From Alishewanella longhuensis (GTDB taxonomy: Bacteria > Pseudomonadota > Gammaproteobacteria > Enterobacterales > Alteromonadaceae), in assembly GCF_014653435.1 (NCBI RefSeq), contig NZ_BNAO01000002.1, positions 531,101-595,100 on the forward strand: a stretch of DNA of 64,000 nucleotides. The letters run 5' to 3'. A program made the translations under genes and the position numbers. Numbering within the stretch: position 1 is the first letter of the stretch; every line of letters begins with the position of its first letter. The notes under the pieces are model-generated. The model searched no databases, was not told the origin of the DNA, and was given only the letters and a program-made list of their open reading frames with translations. Below, in pieces: positions 7,982 to 17,199 of the stretch.

Positions 7982-10422
7982 AACTGCATCGCTTTTTTCG
8001 TTTTAGTAGTAGGCAGCGCCTGCGCCGGATCATCCGGCCAAAAGTGTTTAGGGTAACGCCCTTTCATCTCTTTTTTCACCTCTTGCCAGCTCTGCTGCCA
8101 AAAACTGGCCAGATCACGGGTAATTTGCAGCGGCTGTCGACCTGGTGATAATAAGGTAATGGTCAGTGGCAGTTTACCGTCCAGTATGCTCGGCGAGCTG
8201 AGTTGACCATACATTTCCTGAACCCGCACTGAAAACCCAGGCCCCCCTTGTAAGCTGTAATCGATTGCCAGCTTGCTACCGGTGGGCGCTTGCCAGCTGT
8301 CGGGTAATAATTGCTTTAGCTGCTGCTGTTGCTGAAAGCTCAATTGCTGCCAGAGTAAATCATATAAGGGTAATTGCGCTAGCTGACTGGCTTTATTTAC
8401 GTCGCCAAGATAAGGCCCCAGCCAATGGCTTAAATTGGCCAGTAAGGCCGCATCACTGAGATCTGGAAACGTCAGATAGTCATACTGACGCAATAAGGCC
8501 AAACGTTGCTGTAATTGCCGGCAGGTTTCGCTAAAAAGCAATACCGCTAAACCTTGCTTGCTTATATAACTTAACCAGGCTTGCTGTTTTTCGGCAACGG
8601 TTAATTGCAAGGTTGTCGGGCGACGCTGTAGCACAATTTGCCCAAAACGCCGCTGTTGCTCACTGTAAAAGCCTGCTTGTTTTTCGTCCCAGCCAGTAAC
8701 GTTTTGCCAGGGCAGTTCTGGCCAATCGGCTAATACTTCTTCCAACCGGATAGCGACCGCTTGCTGAATACGATTATGTTGCTGCTGTTGCTGAATAGAG
8801 AGTACCACCAGATAGGCTTGCTGCTGCAATGGATGCTCCGCAGTTAAGCTAGCACCGGCGCCATTGGCCAGCAAATAGCCCTGCCCCCGACGCTGCGCTA
8901 AGCGATCAGGGTAAGCGCGTAACAATAATACCGGCACCCATTCCAGCGGTAAACTATGCGCGGGCTGACAAGCGAGGCGTCTAGCCAGTTGCTGTGCCTG
9001 CTGATATTGCCTGCTGACACTGCTATGACGGCTTTGTAAGCGCGCCAATTGTTGGTACAGATCATCTTGGGTGACCAGGGCCTCTTCTAATAGGGCCGCC
9101 AACAATACCGCCAGCCATAGCACACCCGGCTGTTCGGCTTCCAGCATTCTGGCATGCTGCAACATACTGGCTAATCGAATATCAGTGCCAAACTGATAGA
9201 GGGTGCGGCCATAAGCGGTAAGTTGCTCTTGCTGATCTAACACCTGCAATTGCTGTAATAAGACAGTAGCGGCGGCCAGATTGGCGGTGTTTGGCGCTGT
9301 CAGCCAGGCTAAATCCGCCGGCTGACAGCCCCAAACCGCGATTTCTAAGCGTAACGCCGTTAGATCGGCCAAGGCAATTTCCGCGGGCTCAAACGCCTGA
9401 CGGCGTTGCCATTGTTCAGCCGTGTCTAACCGATAACAATAACCGGCAGCCAAACGCCCAGCGCGTCCCGCACGCTGAGTTGCCGCAGCCTGGCTAATGG
9501 CAATGGTATCTAAGCGACTAATACCCGAACGCGCCTGATAGCTGGCACGTCTGGCTAAACCGCTGTCCACCACCACATTAATCCCCTCGATGGTTAAGCT
9601 GGTTTCCGCTAAATTAGTCGCCAGTACAATTTTAAATTCCCCAGTTGGCGGTGCGGCTATTGCCGCTTGCTGCGCGGCCAACGTCATACTGCCCAGTAAA
9701 GGCAGCACCTTAAGATGAGCAGGTAAGGCTTGCCCGGCGAGCCAGTCTGCCGCTTGCTTTATTTCTGCTTGCCCGGGCAAAAAGACTAAAACGCTACTTT
9801 GATGCTGATAAAACGCCTGTAGCGCCTGCCGTGCGCACTGCACCGTTATTGGCTCTTTACCCGGCGGCTGATAGTGAATACTAACCGGATAACTGCGGCC
9901 CTGGCTTTGCAGCACAGGTGCTTGTAAATACGCGGCGAGCGCACTGCTATCGAGCGTAGCGGACATCACCAGAATCTTTAACTTGTCGTTTAATTGCTGC
10001 ACTTCTAAAGCGAGTGCTAATCCTAAATCAGCATGCAAGGATCGTTCGTGAAATTCATCAAAAATCAGCAGATCAACGGTTGCAAGCTCAGGATCTTGCT
10101 GGATTTTGCGTGTTAAAATCCCCTCTGTGACAATAAGTAAGCGGGTATTACCACTAAACTTGCTCTCCTGACGGATCTGATAGCCTACTGTCTCGCCAAT
10201 ATTTTCGCCCAATTGCGCAGCCAGATAGCCGGCAATCGCTCTGGCAGCCAGCCGCCGCGGTTCCAATAATAAAATACGTTTATTGGCAAAGGCCGGTTGC
10301 TTCAGTAAGTACAGCGGCAAATAGGTCGATTTACCGGCACCCGGCGGCGCAGATAACACCACGCGCGGTTCGTGCGCCAATAAATGGCAGAGTTCAGGCA
10401 GGATTTCAGCTACAGGTAACAC
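7978..10422 (-). CDS. hrpB: ATP-dependent helicase HrpB
   Basis: DEAH-family superfamily 2 helicase of about 814 residues. Visible motifs are Walker A GAGKST, DEFHER (motif II), SAT (motif III), QRAGRAGR (motif VI), then the HA2 and HrpB C-terminal regions. The start is uncertain: the longest frame begins with TTG at 10446 inside a hairpin, whereas the GTG at 10422 gives MLPVAEILPEL, which lines up with the E. coli N-terminus. Neither has a clear Shine-Dalgarno. The substrate of HrpB is not well established in any organism. It overlaps mrcB by four bases and is likely cotranscribed with it. Confidence 0.93.
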   Translation of the reverse strand: MLPVAEILPELCHLLAHEPRVVLSAPPGAGKSTYLPLYLLKQPAFANKRILLLEPRRLAARAIAGYLAAQLGENIGETVGYQIRQESKFSGNTRLLIVTEGILTRKIQQDPELATVDLLIFDEFHERSLHADLGLALALEVQQLNDKLKILVMSATLDSSALAAYLQAPVLQSQGRSYPVSIHYQPPGKEPITVQCARQALQAFYQHQSSVLVFLPGQAEIKQAADWLAGQALPAHLKVLPLLGSMTLAAQQAAIAAPPTGEFKIVLATNLAETSLTIEGINVVVDSGLARRASYQARSGISRLDTIAISQAAATQRAGRAGRLAAGYCYRLDTAEQWQRRQAFEPAEIALADLTALRLEIAVWGCQPADLAWLTAPNTANLAAATVLLQQLQVLDQQEQLTAYGRTLYQFGTDIRLASMLQHARMLEAEQPGVLWLAVLLAALLEEALVTQDDLYQQLARLQSRHSSVSRQYQQAQQLARRLACQPAHSLPLEWVPVLLLRAYPDRLAQRRGQGYLLANGAGASLTAEHPLQQQAYLVVLSIQQQQQHNRIQQAVAIRLEEVLADWPELPWQNVTGWDEKQAGFYSEQQRRFGQIVLQRRPTTLQLTVAEKQQAWLSYISKQGLAVLLFSETCRQLQQRLALLRQYDYLTFPDLSDAALLANLSHWLGPYLGDVNKASQLAQLPLYDLLWQQLSFQQQQQLKQLLPDSWQAPTGSKLAIDYSLQGGPGFSVRVQEMYGQLSSPSILDGKLPLTITLLSPGRQPLQITRDLASFWQQSWQEVKKEMKGRYPKHFWPDDPAQALPTTKTKKAMQL

Positions 10423-10440
10423 AGTTTTTGTACTCGCATA

Positions 10441-10465
10441 CGCCAACGGCTAACGGCCGTTGGCG
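10441..10465 (-). repeat. Perfect 10-bp inverted repeat between pepB and hrpB
   Basis: CGCCAACGGC (10441-10450) pairs with GCCGTTGGCG (10456-10465) around the loop TAACG. It lies 15 bases beyond the pepB stop and just before the hrpB coding region, covering the alternative TTG start. No T-run follows on the minus strand, so it is not a classic terminator. It could be an mRNA 3'-end stabiliser, a weak terminator or a translational control hairpin. Confidence 0.6.
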
Positions 10466-10480
10466 GGATAGACCAGGGCG

Positions 10481-11788
10481 TTAAGCTTGTAATTCATTTA
10501 GCAGAGTGGCTGCTATAGTACGAATACCCTGTCCGGTAGCGCCTGCCGCCCAATAAGCGTTGCTTGAGCCATTAAAAGCCGCAGCTAAATCAAAGTGCAA
10601 CCAGCCTTTGCCATCATTGGCCACAAAGCGGCTTAAAAAGCCTGCGGCATTACTGGCACCGCCAGCACCACCGCCTTTCACCGGCCGGCTATTAGCAGTA
10701 TCAGCATAAGGCGATGGGCATTGCTGTTGGTGCCATTTTTCCAGTGGCAATTGCCAGGTTAGCTCTTGCTGTTGCTCAGCATAAACTAAGGCACGCTGGG
10801 CCAGCGGCTTATCAAGCGCAAATAAGGCATTATACTCGCCGCCTACTGCAGTGACAGCTGCCCCCGTGAGGGTTGCTGCATCAATAATTAAACCTGCACC
10901 ACTGTCGCTGGCTAACTGTAAACCATCGGCTAATACCAAGCGCCCTTCCGCATCGGTATTGACAATCTCTACTGTAGTGCCGTTTTTATAGGTAATAATA
11001 TCGCCCAGTTTATAGGCATGGCCACTAATTAAGTTTTCAGCACAGCACAAGATCAATTTTACCCGCTTGGTTAAACCTTGCAGTATGGCCAGTGCTAAAG
11101 CGGCAGTTACCGTAGCAGCTCCGCCCATATCGCACTTCATGCTTAACATACCTTCTGTTGCTTTAATCGAGTAACCGCCACTGTCAAAGGTAATGCCTTT
11201 GCCCACCAATGCGGCAGCAACAGGCGCATTCGCCGCACCGCTTGGGTTAAAATCTAATTCCAGCATCGCCGGCGGGCGCACACTACCGCGACCTACCTGG
11301 TAAACACCATGCCAGCCTTCAGCAGCTAATTGTTCACCCGTTATTAGTCGGTAACTCACCTTAGCGCTGCCGGCAATCTCAGTAATAAAGGCCGCTGCTT
11401 GTTCGCACAGTAGTTGTGGTGATAATTGCTCTGGGGTTTGATTCACTAAACTTTTAGCAAAACGATAGCATTGAACACGTTGTTCCAGCGTTTTAAGGGT
11501 GCTGCTATCGCCAGAAAACTGCACGCCAGTCTGGCGCTTAGCATTTACAAAGCCCTGATAAAAGGCCCATTGTAACTCCAGTGGCCAGTTACCATTTAGC
11601 TGCACTGCGGCTAAGCCTAAATTGTCCAGTAATCGAGCCGCTTTTTGCACTGAGCGTTGCTCATCACCTGTTTTAAGATGGATCTGATAACCCGCTGCAG
11701 ATGGCGACAGCAGTGCTTTAGGACCAAACTGCTCAGGCGCGGGTTGTTGCTGTAAACTAATCTGTAACACATCTGGGTTAGATTGCAT
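10481..11788 (-). CDS. pepB: Peptidase B, M17 leucyl aminopeptidase family
   Basis: Cytosolic metallo-aminopeptidase that removes N-terminal residues from peptides. The M17 signature NTDAEGRLVLADGL is intact, and the upstream metal-binding segment VGKGITFDSGGYSIK matches E. coli PepB almost exactly, as does the C-terminal GATGQGIRTIA. Length is 435 residues against 427 in E. coli PepB, so PepB is favoured over the longer PepA. I chose the ATG at 11788 because TTTGGAG lies seven bases upstream; the ATG at 11836 would add 16 residues unlike the family. It precedes hrpB on the same strand, separated by a hairpin. Confidence 0.93.
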   Translation of the reverse strand: MQSNPDVLQISLQQQPAPEQFGPKALLSPSAAGYQIHLKTGDEQRSVQKAARLLDNLGLAAVQLNGNWPLELQWAFYQGFVNAKRQTGVQFSGDSSTLKTLEQRVQCYRFAKSLVNQTPEQLSPQLLCEQAAAFITEIAGSAKVSYRLITGEQLAAEGWHGVYQVGRGSVRPPAMLELDFNPSGAANAPVAAALVGKGITFDSGGYSIKATEGMLSMKCDMGGAATVTAALALAILQGLTKRVKLILCCAENLISGHAYKLGDIITYKNGTTVEIVNTDAEGRLVLADGLQLASDSGAGLIIDAATLTGAAVTAVGGEYNALFALDKPLAQRALVYAEQQQELTWQLPLEKWHQQQCPSPYADTANSRPVKGGGAGGASNAAGFLSRFVANDGKGWLHFDLAAAFNGSSNAYWAAGATGQGIRTIAATLLNELQA

Positions 11789-11947
11789 GCCAAACTCCAA
11801 AAAAGAAAAAATGCCGTTTGGGGCAGAGGCACACATTGTAGCACAAGGCGCAGTGCCGCTTGCGGCTTCCTTAACAAAGAATTCTGATGATTAGTGACTG
11901 ATATCGCTAACAAAGCGCGAAAGTCCGTACGAAAAAGCCGAAATTAA

Positions 11948-11976
11948 GTGACGGCAGGGTCAGCAGTCGCTATACT
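11948..11976 (+). promoter_or_regulatory. Predicted sigma70 promoter of dksA
   Basis: GTGACG (11948-11953) and TATACT (11971-11976) are spaced by 17 bases and match consensus at 4/6 and 5/6 positions. They lie about 95 bases upstream of the dksA ATG, in the divergent gap shared with pepB. The stretch 11977-12060 between promoter and Shine-Dalgarno holds no other signal I can support. Confidence 0.55.
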
Positions 11977-12070
11977 TCCGCGGTTTTTTATTAGTGATTG
12001 CGGTAGCGGTGATATTCTGCTATCTATAGCCGCCATCTTTTTGCTTGGTGGGATTGTACAGGAGAGAATC

Positions 12071-12520
12071 ATGCCAGAAGGCAATAACAATAAATCCTTA
12101 GGGTTGCTCGCGCTGGCTGGCGTAGTACCTTATCAGGCAGCTGTCGGGGAAGAGTATATGAACCCGAAGCAATTGGAACATTTCAGAAAAATTCTCGATG
12201 CCTGGCGCCAACAGTTACGGGAAGAAGTAGACCGTACGAAAACCCATATGGCCGATGAAGCGGCAAACTTCCCGGATCCAGTGGATCGTGCTGCCCAGGA
12301 AGAAGAATTCAGTCTGGAGTTACGTGCTCGGGACCGTGAGCGTAAGCTACTGAAGAAAATTGAAAAAACGTTACAGAAAATCGAAAACGATGATTTCGGT
12401 TACTGTGATACCTGTGGCATTGAAATTGGTATCAAACGTTTAGAAGCGCGGCCAACGGCTGATCAGTGTATTGATTGTAAAACACTGGCTGAAATTAAAG
12501 AAAAACAAATGGGTGGCTAA
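12071..12520 (+). CDS. dksA: RNA polymerase-binding transcription factor DksA
   Basis: Binds the RNA polymerase secondary channel and, with ppGpp, represses rRNA promoters and activates amino-acid promoters in the stringent response. The 149 residues match E. coli DksA (151) nearly throughout. The coiled-coil tip carries [15 protein letters not shown], and the zinc finger CDTCG...CIDC is complete. The start at 12071 has AGGAGA eight bases or so upstream and begins [11 protein letters not shown] like the family; the open frame extends further upstream only by chance. gluQ follows 18 bases later, a pairing also found in E. coli. Confidence 0.97.
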   Translation: MPEGNNNKSLGLLALAGVVPYQAAVGEEYMNPKQLEHFRKILDAWRQQLREEVDRTKTHMADEAANFPDPVDRAAQEEEFSLELRARDRERKLLKKIEKTLQKIENDDFGYCDTCGIEIGIKRLEARPTADQCIDCKTLAEIKEKQMGG

Positions 12521-12538
12521 AACCCAGGGTTAGTTTTC

Positions 12539-13444
12539 GTGTCCAATGCTTTACCTTTGCAAACGGCCAGCTATATCGGCCGTTTTGCTCCCTCGCCCTC
12601 CGGCCCCTTACATTTCGGTTCCTTAATTGCTGCTGTTGGCAGCTACCTACAGGCGAAAAGTCAACAAGGCAAGTGGCTATTACGCATCGAAGATATCGAT
12701 ACTCCCAGAGTACAAGCCGGTGCTGATAGCGCCATTATGCGTACCTTAGAGGCTTTTGGCCTACACTGGGATGACGCGGTCATTTACCAAAGCCAAAGGC
12801 TAGCGCGTTACCAGCAAGTATTTCAAGATTTGCAACAGCGCCATTTACTCTATGGTTGCCAATGTACTCGTCGCGAAATTAGTTTAGCTGGCGGCAGCTA
12901 TCCGGCCACCTGCGCTAATTTAAAGCTGTCTCAAGAACCGCTAGCATGGCGTCTTAAAGCTAACGGTGTTAGCACCGCCTTTACTGACCTCATTTTTGGC
13001 AACCAGCAAATAGACAGTACGCTGGCGCGGGAAGACTATATCGTGAAACGCCGCGATGGTTTATTTAGTTACCAGTTAGTGGTAGTGATTGATGATCTGG
13101 ACCAGCAGATCACGGAAGTGATCCGCGGTGCTGACTTACTCAGTATGACACCCAGACAACAGCATTTATTTGCACTGCTCGGGCAAGCAGCGCCGCGTTA
13201 TGGTCATTTACCGTTGGCAGTAAGTAGCCCAGGACACAAACTGAGTAAACAAAACCATGCCAGCGCTTTAGATCAATGGCCACTGCAGCATAGTCTGGCT
13301 GCCGCCTTGCAGCTATTGGGGCATCCTGTGCCGCAGGCGCTTAGTGCAGCACCCGTGACAGAGATTTTGGCTTGGGCAGTGCAACACTGGCAGTTAGCTA
13401 AAGTGCCTGTAACTACAGAAATACACTGCAGCACTTTTGCTTAA
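12539..13444 (+). CDS. gluQ: Glutamyl-Q tRNA(Asp) synthetase
   Basis: Class I synthetase paralogue that attaches glutamate to queuosine at position 34 of tRNA(Asp). The 301 residues hold the HIGH-equivalent in FAPSPSGPLHFGSL, the zinc ligands of CQC...YPATC, and the KMSKS-equivalent KLSKQNHA. As in the family, the anticodon-binding domain of true GluRS is absent. The start is GTG at 12539, preceded by a modest AGGG. It lies 18 bases after dksA. The queuosine modification enzyme queG is also in this window (62490). Confidence 0.94.
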   Translation: MSNALPLQTASYIGRFAPSPSGPLHFGSLIAAVGSYLQAKSQQGKWLLRIEDIDTPRVQAGADSAIMRTLEAFGLHWDDAVIYQSQRLARYQQVFQDLQQRHLLYGCQCTRREISLAGGSYPATCANLKLSQEPLAWRLKANGVSTAFTDLIFGNQQIDSTLAREDYIVKRRDGLFSYQLVVVIDDLDQQITEVIRGADLLSMTPRQQHLFALLGQAAPRYGHLPLAVSSPGHKLSKQNHASALDQWPLQHSLAAALQLLGHPVPQALSAAPVTEILAWAVQHWQLAKVPVTTEIHCSTFA

Positions 13445-13484
13445 AACGGCATTACGGGATATTCGGCGAAAACCAGCAGTTTCA

Positions 13485-13513
13485 TTCTCATTTCTTGCAG
13501 ATTCAGGTATGAT
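13485..13513 (+). promoter_or_regulatory. Predicted promoter of pcnB
   Basis: TTCTCA (13485-13490) and TATGAT (13508-13513) are 17 bases apart, matching consensus at 4/6 and 5/6. They lie in the 127-base gap between gluQ and pcnB. Downstream, GCCG and CGGC flank a short T-run, giving a weak hairpin in the leader. Confidence 0.5.
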
Positions 13514-13555
13514 ACGCCGGTTTTTTCGGCTTTAAGCCTGTAACATTTTTCCATT

Positions 13556-13562
13556 GAGGAGA
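13556..13562 (+). promoter_or_regulatory. Shine-Dalgarno of pcnB ahead of a non-AUG start
   Basis: GAGGAGA is the only strong ribosome-binding sequence here. The core GGAG ends seven bases before ATA (13569) and ten bases before ATT (13572). The next usable start, GTG at 13581, is 19 bases away, too far. The TTG at 13554 overlaps the element and has no Shine-Dalgarno of its own. The element therefore points to a rare start codon. Confidence 0.7.
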
Positions 13563-13571
13563 GTTATCATA

Positions 13572-15020
13572 ATTTCGCGCGTGATTGATTTTTGCCGCCG
13601 TACCCTTGGCGGAAAAAATGCCATAACGGCAACCCCAGCCAGCCCTGTGTCACAGGCTAGCGCTGCTACGCCTTCTGCTTTGCCACCCATGCAGGTTATC
13701 GGCCGAGATCAGCATTCGATTTCCCGTAAAGATATCAGCCCAAGCGCCTTAAAAGTATTATATCGCCTAAAAGATGCTGGCTTTGAAGCCTATCTGGTGG
13801 GTGGCTGTATCCGCGATTTATTATTGGGCTTAAAACCGAAAGACTTTGATGTAGTGACCAACGCCCGCCCGGATGAAGTGAAGCAAGTGTTTCGCAACTG
13901 CCGGCTAATTGGCCGTCGCTTTCGGTTAGCGCATGTGGTGTTTGGTCGCGAAGTGATTGAAGTTGCAACCTTTCGTGGCCATCACAGTGGCGTAGAAGAT
14001 GATGATGACGCCAGTAAAATTGCCAGCCTAAGCGATCACGGTCAAATTCTGCGTGACAATGTTTATGGCACCATCGAAGAAGACGCTGAGCGACGGGATT
14101 TCACCGTTAATGCGCTATATTACTCGATTAAAGATTTTGCCATCTACGATTTTGCCAACGGCGTGCAAAGTATTGCCGCCCGGCGCATTGAATTAATTGG
14201 CGATCCGGAAACCCGCTACCGTGAAGATCCGGTGCGGATGCTCAGAGCCATTCGTTTTGCCACCAAGCTCAATATGCAAATTGCGCCAGAGAGCGCCGCC
14301 GATATCCCGCAATTAGCCGTGTTACTTAAAAATATCCCGGCTCCCCGCTTGTTTGATGAGCTGGTGAAGATGTGGCTTGCTGGCAAGGGATTTGACAACT
14401 TTATGCTGATGCGCGAGCTGAACATTTTAAAACAGCTGGTGCCGCAACTGGAAAAACTGCTGAAACAAGAACCTGAAGGTAAAGCCTTTCAACTGATCAC
14501 CCGCGCTCTGCAAGATACCGATCAACGGGTGGCCAGTGATAAACCGGTGACGCCGGCCTTTATTTTTGCAGCAATGCTCTGGTATCCGGTAGAAGTGCGG
14601 GCCCAGACCTTATTGATTGAAAGTGGCCTGAACGAAAATGATGCCTTTGGCATTGCCATGACAGAAATACTCGACGATATCCAGCGCACCATTGCTATAC
14701 CAAAACGCTTTAGTCTGGCTATGCGCGATATTTGGTTTTTACAAAATCGCTTATCTAAACGTGCTGGGCGCCGTGCCTTTAAACTGATGGAACAAAGCAA
14801 ATTCCGTGGTGCTTATGACTTTTTAGTGCTGCGTGCCGCTGCCGAAGGCGGCGAGCTACAAGAGCTGGCACGCTGGTGGGAACAATTCCAGCACAGTGAT
14901 GAAACTGAACGCCTGGCACTTATTCAGCAATTGGGCAAAGCCGGTATCGACAATCCGAAGCGGCGCCGTACTTACAAACGTAAACGCAATGTCAGCGGTA
15001 ACAATGAACATCATGGCTGA
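13572..15020 (+). CDS. pcnB: Poly(A) polymerase I
   Basis: Adds 3' poly(A) tails to RNAs and so promotes their decay, and controls ColE1-type plasmid copy number through RNA I. The nucleotidyltransferase head has LVGGCIRDLLLG and the catalytic DFDVVTNA motif, followed by RRDFTVNALYY, the RNA-binding fold and a basic C-terminal tail. I place the start at ATT 13572 (482 residues): the following residues SRVIDFCRRTL align with E. coli TRVANFCRKVL, whose start codon is known to be AUU. ATA at 13569 is the alternative. folK overlaps the 3' end. Gene identity is secure; the exact start is inferred. Confidence 0.93.
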   Translation: MSRVIDFCRRTLGGKNAITATPASPVSQASAATPSALPPMQVIGRDQHSISRKDISPSALKVLYRLKDAGFEAYLVGGCIRDLLLGLKPKDFDVVTNARPDEVKQVFRNCRLIGRRFRLAHVVFGREVIEVATFRGHHSGVEDDDDASKIASLSDHGQILRDNVYGTIEEDAERRDFTVNALYYSIKDFAIYDFANGVQSIAARRIELIGDPETRYREDPVRMLRAIRFATKLNMQIAPESAADIPQLAVLLKNIPAPRLFDELVKMWLAGKGFDNFMLMRELNILKQLVPQLEKLLKQEPEGKAFQLITRALQDTDQRVASDKPVTPAFIFAAMLWYPVEVRAQTLLIESGLNENDAFGIAMTEILDDIQRTIAIPKRFSLAMRDIWFLQNRLSKRAGRRAFKLMEQSKFRGAYDFLVLRAAAEGGELQELARWWEQFQHSDETERLALIQQLGKAGIDNPKRRRTYKRKRNVSGNNEHHG

Positions 15021-15531
15021 GTGTTGTTATATTGGCCTGGGTGCCAACCTGATAGAGCCCGTGGCGCAACTGAAACGTGCGGTAGCCGCCTTAGCCCTAT
15101 TGCCTGCAACCCAATTACGGCAAGTCTCGCAGTTTTACAGCTCTAAACCAATGGGGCCACAAGATCAACCCGATTACGTAAACGCAGTTGCCGCAATAGA
15201 GACAGAACTGTCACCGCAACAATTGCTAGCCGCCTTGCAGCAAATTGAACAACAGCAAGGCCGCGAACGGAAAGCGGAACGTTGGGGGCCTCGCACCCTG
15301 GATTTAGACATTTTGCTGTATGGTAAACTCAAGCTGACAACAGCAAGCCTAACAATCCCTCATTACGGCATGCATTTACGCGAGTTTGTATTGTATCCAC
15401 TGGCTGAGATCGCCCCCGAGCTGGTGCTGCCGGATGGTACAACCCTAAACACACTTTTAACGCAGGTCCCCTTAAACGGCCTGCAGCCTTTGCCGCTTGC
15501 GGCTCACTCTGCTTTGTGTAACCTTGCATAA
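15013..15531 (+). CDS. folK: 2-amino-4-hydroxy-6-hydroxymethyldihydropteridine pyrophosphokinase
   Basis: HPPK transfers pyrophosphate from ATP to 6-hydroxymethyl-7,8-dihydropterin in folate synthesis. The 172-residue product has the signature region [20 protein letters not shown], with the metal-binding aspartates in DLD. The [14 protein letters not shown] block also matches E. coli. The ATG at 15013 gives [13 protein letters not shown]; an ATG at 15004 would add three residues. Either overlaps the pcnB stop by about eight bases or more, indicating coupling; the same pcnB-folK-panB order is found in E. coli. Confidence 0.95.
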   Translation: MAECCYIGLGANLIEPVAQLKRAVAALALLPATQLRQVSQFYSSKPMGPQDQPDYVNAVAAIETELSPQQLLAALQQIEQQQGRERKAERWGPRTLDLDILLYGKLKLTTASLTIPHYGMHLREFVLYPLAEIAPELVLPDGTTLNTLLTQVPLNGLQPLPLAAHSALCNLA

Positions 15532-15556
15532 GCTACTAGCAAGTTGGAATTTAATC

Positions 15557-16351
15557 ATGGCGAAAATAACCACCGCAGTATTACAAAAAATGAAGCAACA
15601 AGGCGAGAAAATCAGCATGCTGACCGCCTACGATGCCAGCTTTGCCAAACTTTTTGCCGAGCAAGGTGTTGAAGTGCTGCTGATTGGCGATTCGCTGGGC
15701 ATGGTACTACAAGGCCATAGCGATACCTTGCCGGTAACCATTAGCGATATTGCCTACCATACCCGCGCCGTGCGTGCCGGTGCCAGCGACGCCTTTATTA
15801 TTGCCGATATGCCCTTTATGAGTTATGGCACCTTAGAGCAAACGCTACAAAGCGTGGTGCCATTAATGCAGGCCGGTGCCAATATGGTCAAGCTAGAAGG
15901 CGGTGACTTTTTGCTGCCCACTATTAAGGCCTTAACTGAGCGAGGTGTGCCGGTATGTGGCCATTTAGGCTTAACCCCGCAATCAGTGCATGTGTTTGGT
16001 GGCTATAAAGTACAAGGCAAAACAGCAGATAAAGCCGATGCCATGGTACGTCAGGCCCTTGCCTTGCAAGAGGCTGGCGCACAACTGCTGGTGCTAGAAT
16101 GTATCCCCACTGCGCTGGCAGAACGCATTACGCAAGCCTTAGCCATTCCGGTTATCGGCATAGGAGCCGGTAATGTGACTGACGGACAGGTACTGGTGAT
16201 GCACGATTTACTGGGCATTAGCAGCGGTTATATTCCGAAGTTTTCCAAAAACTATCTGGCACAAACTGGCGAAATTCGTAGCGCCATTGCCAGCTATGTT
16301 AGCGAAGTTAAGGCCGGTATTTTCCCGGGCCAGGAGCATAGTTTTAATTAA
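15557..16351 (+). CDS. panB: 3-methyl-2-oxobutanoate hydroxymethyltransferase
   Basis: Ketopantoate hydroxymethyltransferase, the first step of the pantoate branch of vitamin B5 synthesis, using 5,10-methylene-tetrahydrofolate. The 264 residues include the [22 protein letters not shown] and VKLEGG motifs and the [20 protein letters not shown] block. TTGGAAT precedes the ATG at 15557 and the N-terminus [13 protein letters not shown] is family-like, so the longer frame is rejected. Its stop TAA directly abuts the panC ATG. No panD is in the run; see panP at 22541. Confidence 0.97.
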   Translation: MAKITTAVLQKMKQQGEKISMLTAYDASFAKLFAEQGVEVLLIGDSLGMVLQGHSDTLPVTISDIAYHTRAVRAGASDAFIIADMPFMSYGTLEQTLQSVVPLMQAGANMVKLEGGDFLLPTIKALTERGVPVCGHLGLTPQSVHVFGGYKVQGKTADKADAMVRQALALQEAGAQLLVLECIPTALAERITQALAIPVIGIGAGNVTDGQVLVMHDLLGISSGYIPKFSKNYLAQTGEIRSAIASYVSEVKAGIFPGQEHSFN

Positions 16352-17194
16352 ATGAATATTCTGGATTCTGTTGCTGCGCTGCGCGCACAAATGACCACTT
16401 GGCGTCAGGCAGGCGAGCGCATTGCTTTTGTCCCGACCATGGGTAACTTGCATGATGGCCACTTTAAACTGGTCGATATTGCTCACCAACATGCTGATCG
16501 GGTGATTTGCAGTATCTTTGTTAACCCCATGCAATTTGGCAAAAACGAAGATTTAGATAAATACCCGCGCACCCTGGACGCCGATATCGCTGGGTTAACC
16601 GCCCATCAGGCCGATGCGCTCTTTACCCCAACGCCGGCTATTATGTATCCGCGGGGTTTAGAGGTACAAAGCTATGTCGAAGTGCCGCTATTGGGCGATC
16701 TGCACTGCGGTGCCAGCCGTGCTGGTCATTTTCGTGGTGTCAGCACGGTAGTCAGTAAACTCTTTAATCTGGTGCAGCCTGATGTGGCCTGCTTCGGCCA
16801 AAAAGACTATCAGCAGTTAGCCATTATTCGGCAAATGGTTACCGATTTATCTTTTCCGATTGAAATTATTGGCGTACCGACCGAACGTGCCGCCGATGGC
16901 TTAGCCTTAAGTTCACGCAATGGTTATCTGAGTGCCGAACAGCGGCAGCAAGCGCCTGCGCTGTATCAAATACTGCAGCAGGTTAAAGCCGCTATTGTTG
17001 CCGGACAACATGATTACCGAGCGTTGGAGCAACAGGCAAAAGCCGAGCTAACTGCCGCTGGTTTTCGGCCGGATTACTTTAATATTAGCCACCAACAAAC
17101 CTTAACGCTGGCACAAAACGCAAACGAGCCTAAAGTCATTTTAGCTGCCGCCGCCCTTGGCAATACCCGGCTAATCGACAATCTGGAAGTATAA
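16352..17194 (+). CDS. panC: Pantothenate synthetase
   Basis: ATP-dependent ligase joining pantoate and beta-alanine to give pantothenate. The 280 residues carry the nucleotidyltransferase motif [15 protein letters not shown], the VNPMQFG block, FGQKDYQQL and the KMSKS-like SSRNGYLS. It begins immediately after the panB stop and so is translationally coupled to it. The beta-alanine is probably supplied by PanP, encoded 5 kb downstream, rather than by PanD. Confidence 0.97.
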   Translation: MNILDSVAALRAQMTTWRQAGERIAFVPTMGNLHDGHFKLVDIAHQHADRVICSIFVNPMQFGKNEDLDKYPRTLDADIAGLTAHQADALFTPTPAIMYPRGLEVQSYVEVPLLGDLHCGASRAGHFRGVSTVVSKLFNLVQPDVACFGQKDYQQLAIIRQMVTDLSFPIEIIGVPTERAADGLALSSRNGYLSAEQRQQAPALYQILQQVKAAIVAGQHDYRALEQQAKAELTAAGFRPDYFNISHQQTLTLAQNANEPKVILAAAALGNTRLIDNLEV

Positions 17195-17199
17195 AACGG

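Noticed and set aside
11617..11913. A 98-codon minus-strand frame over the pepB 5' end
   Set aside because: It is a shadow of pepB; the pepB frame has the family match and the Shine-Dalgarno.
13581..13583. GTG as the pcnB start
   Set aside because: It is 19 bases from the Shine-Dalgarno and would remove residues that align with the E. coli N-terminus.
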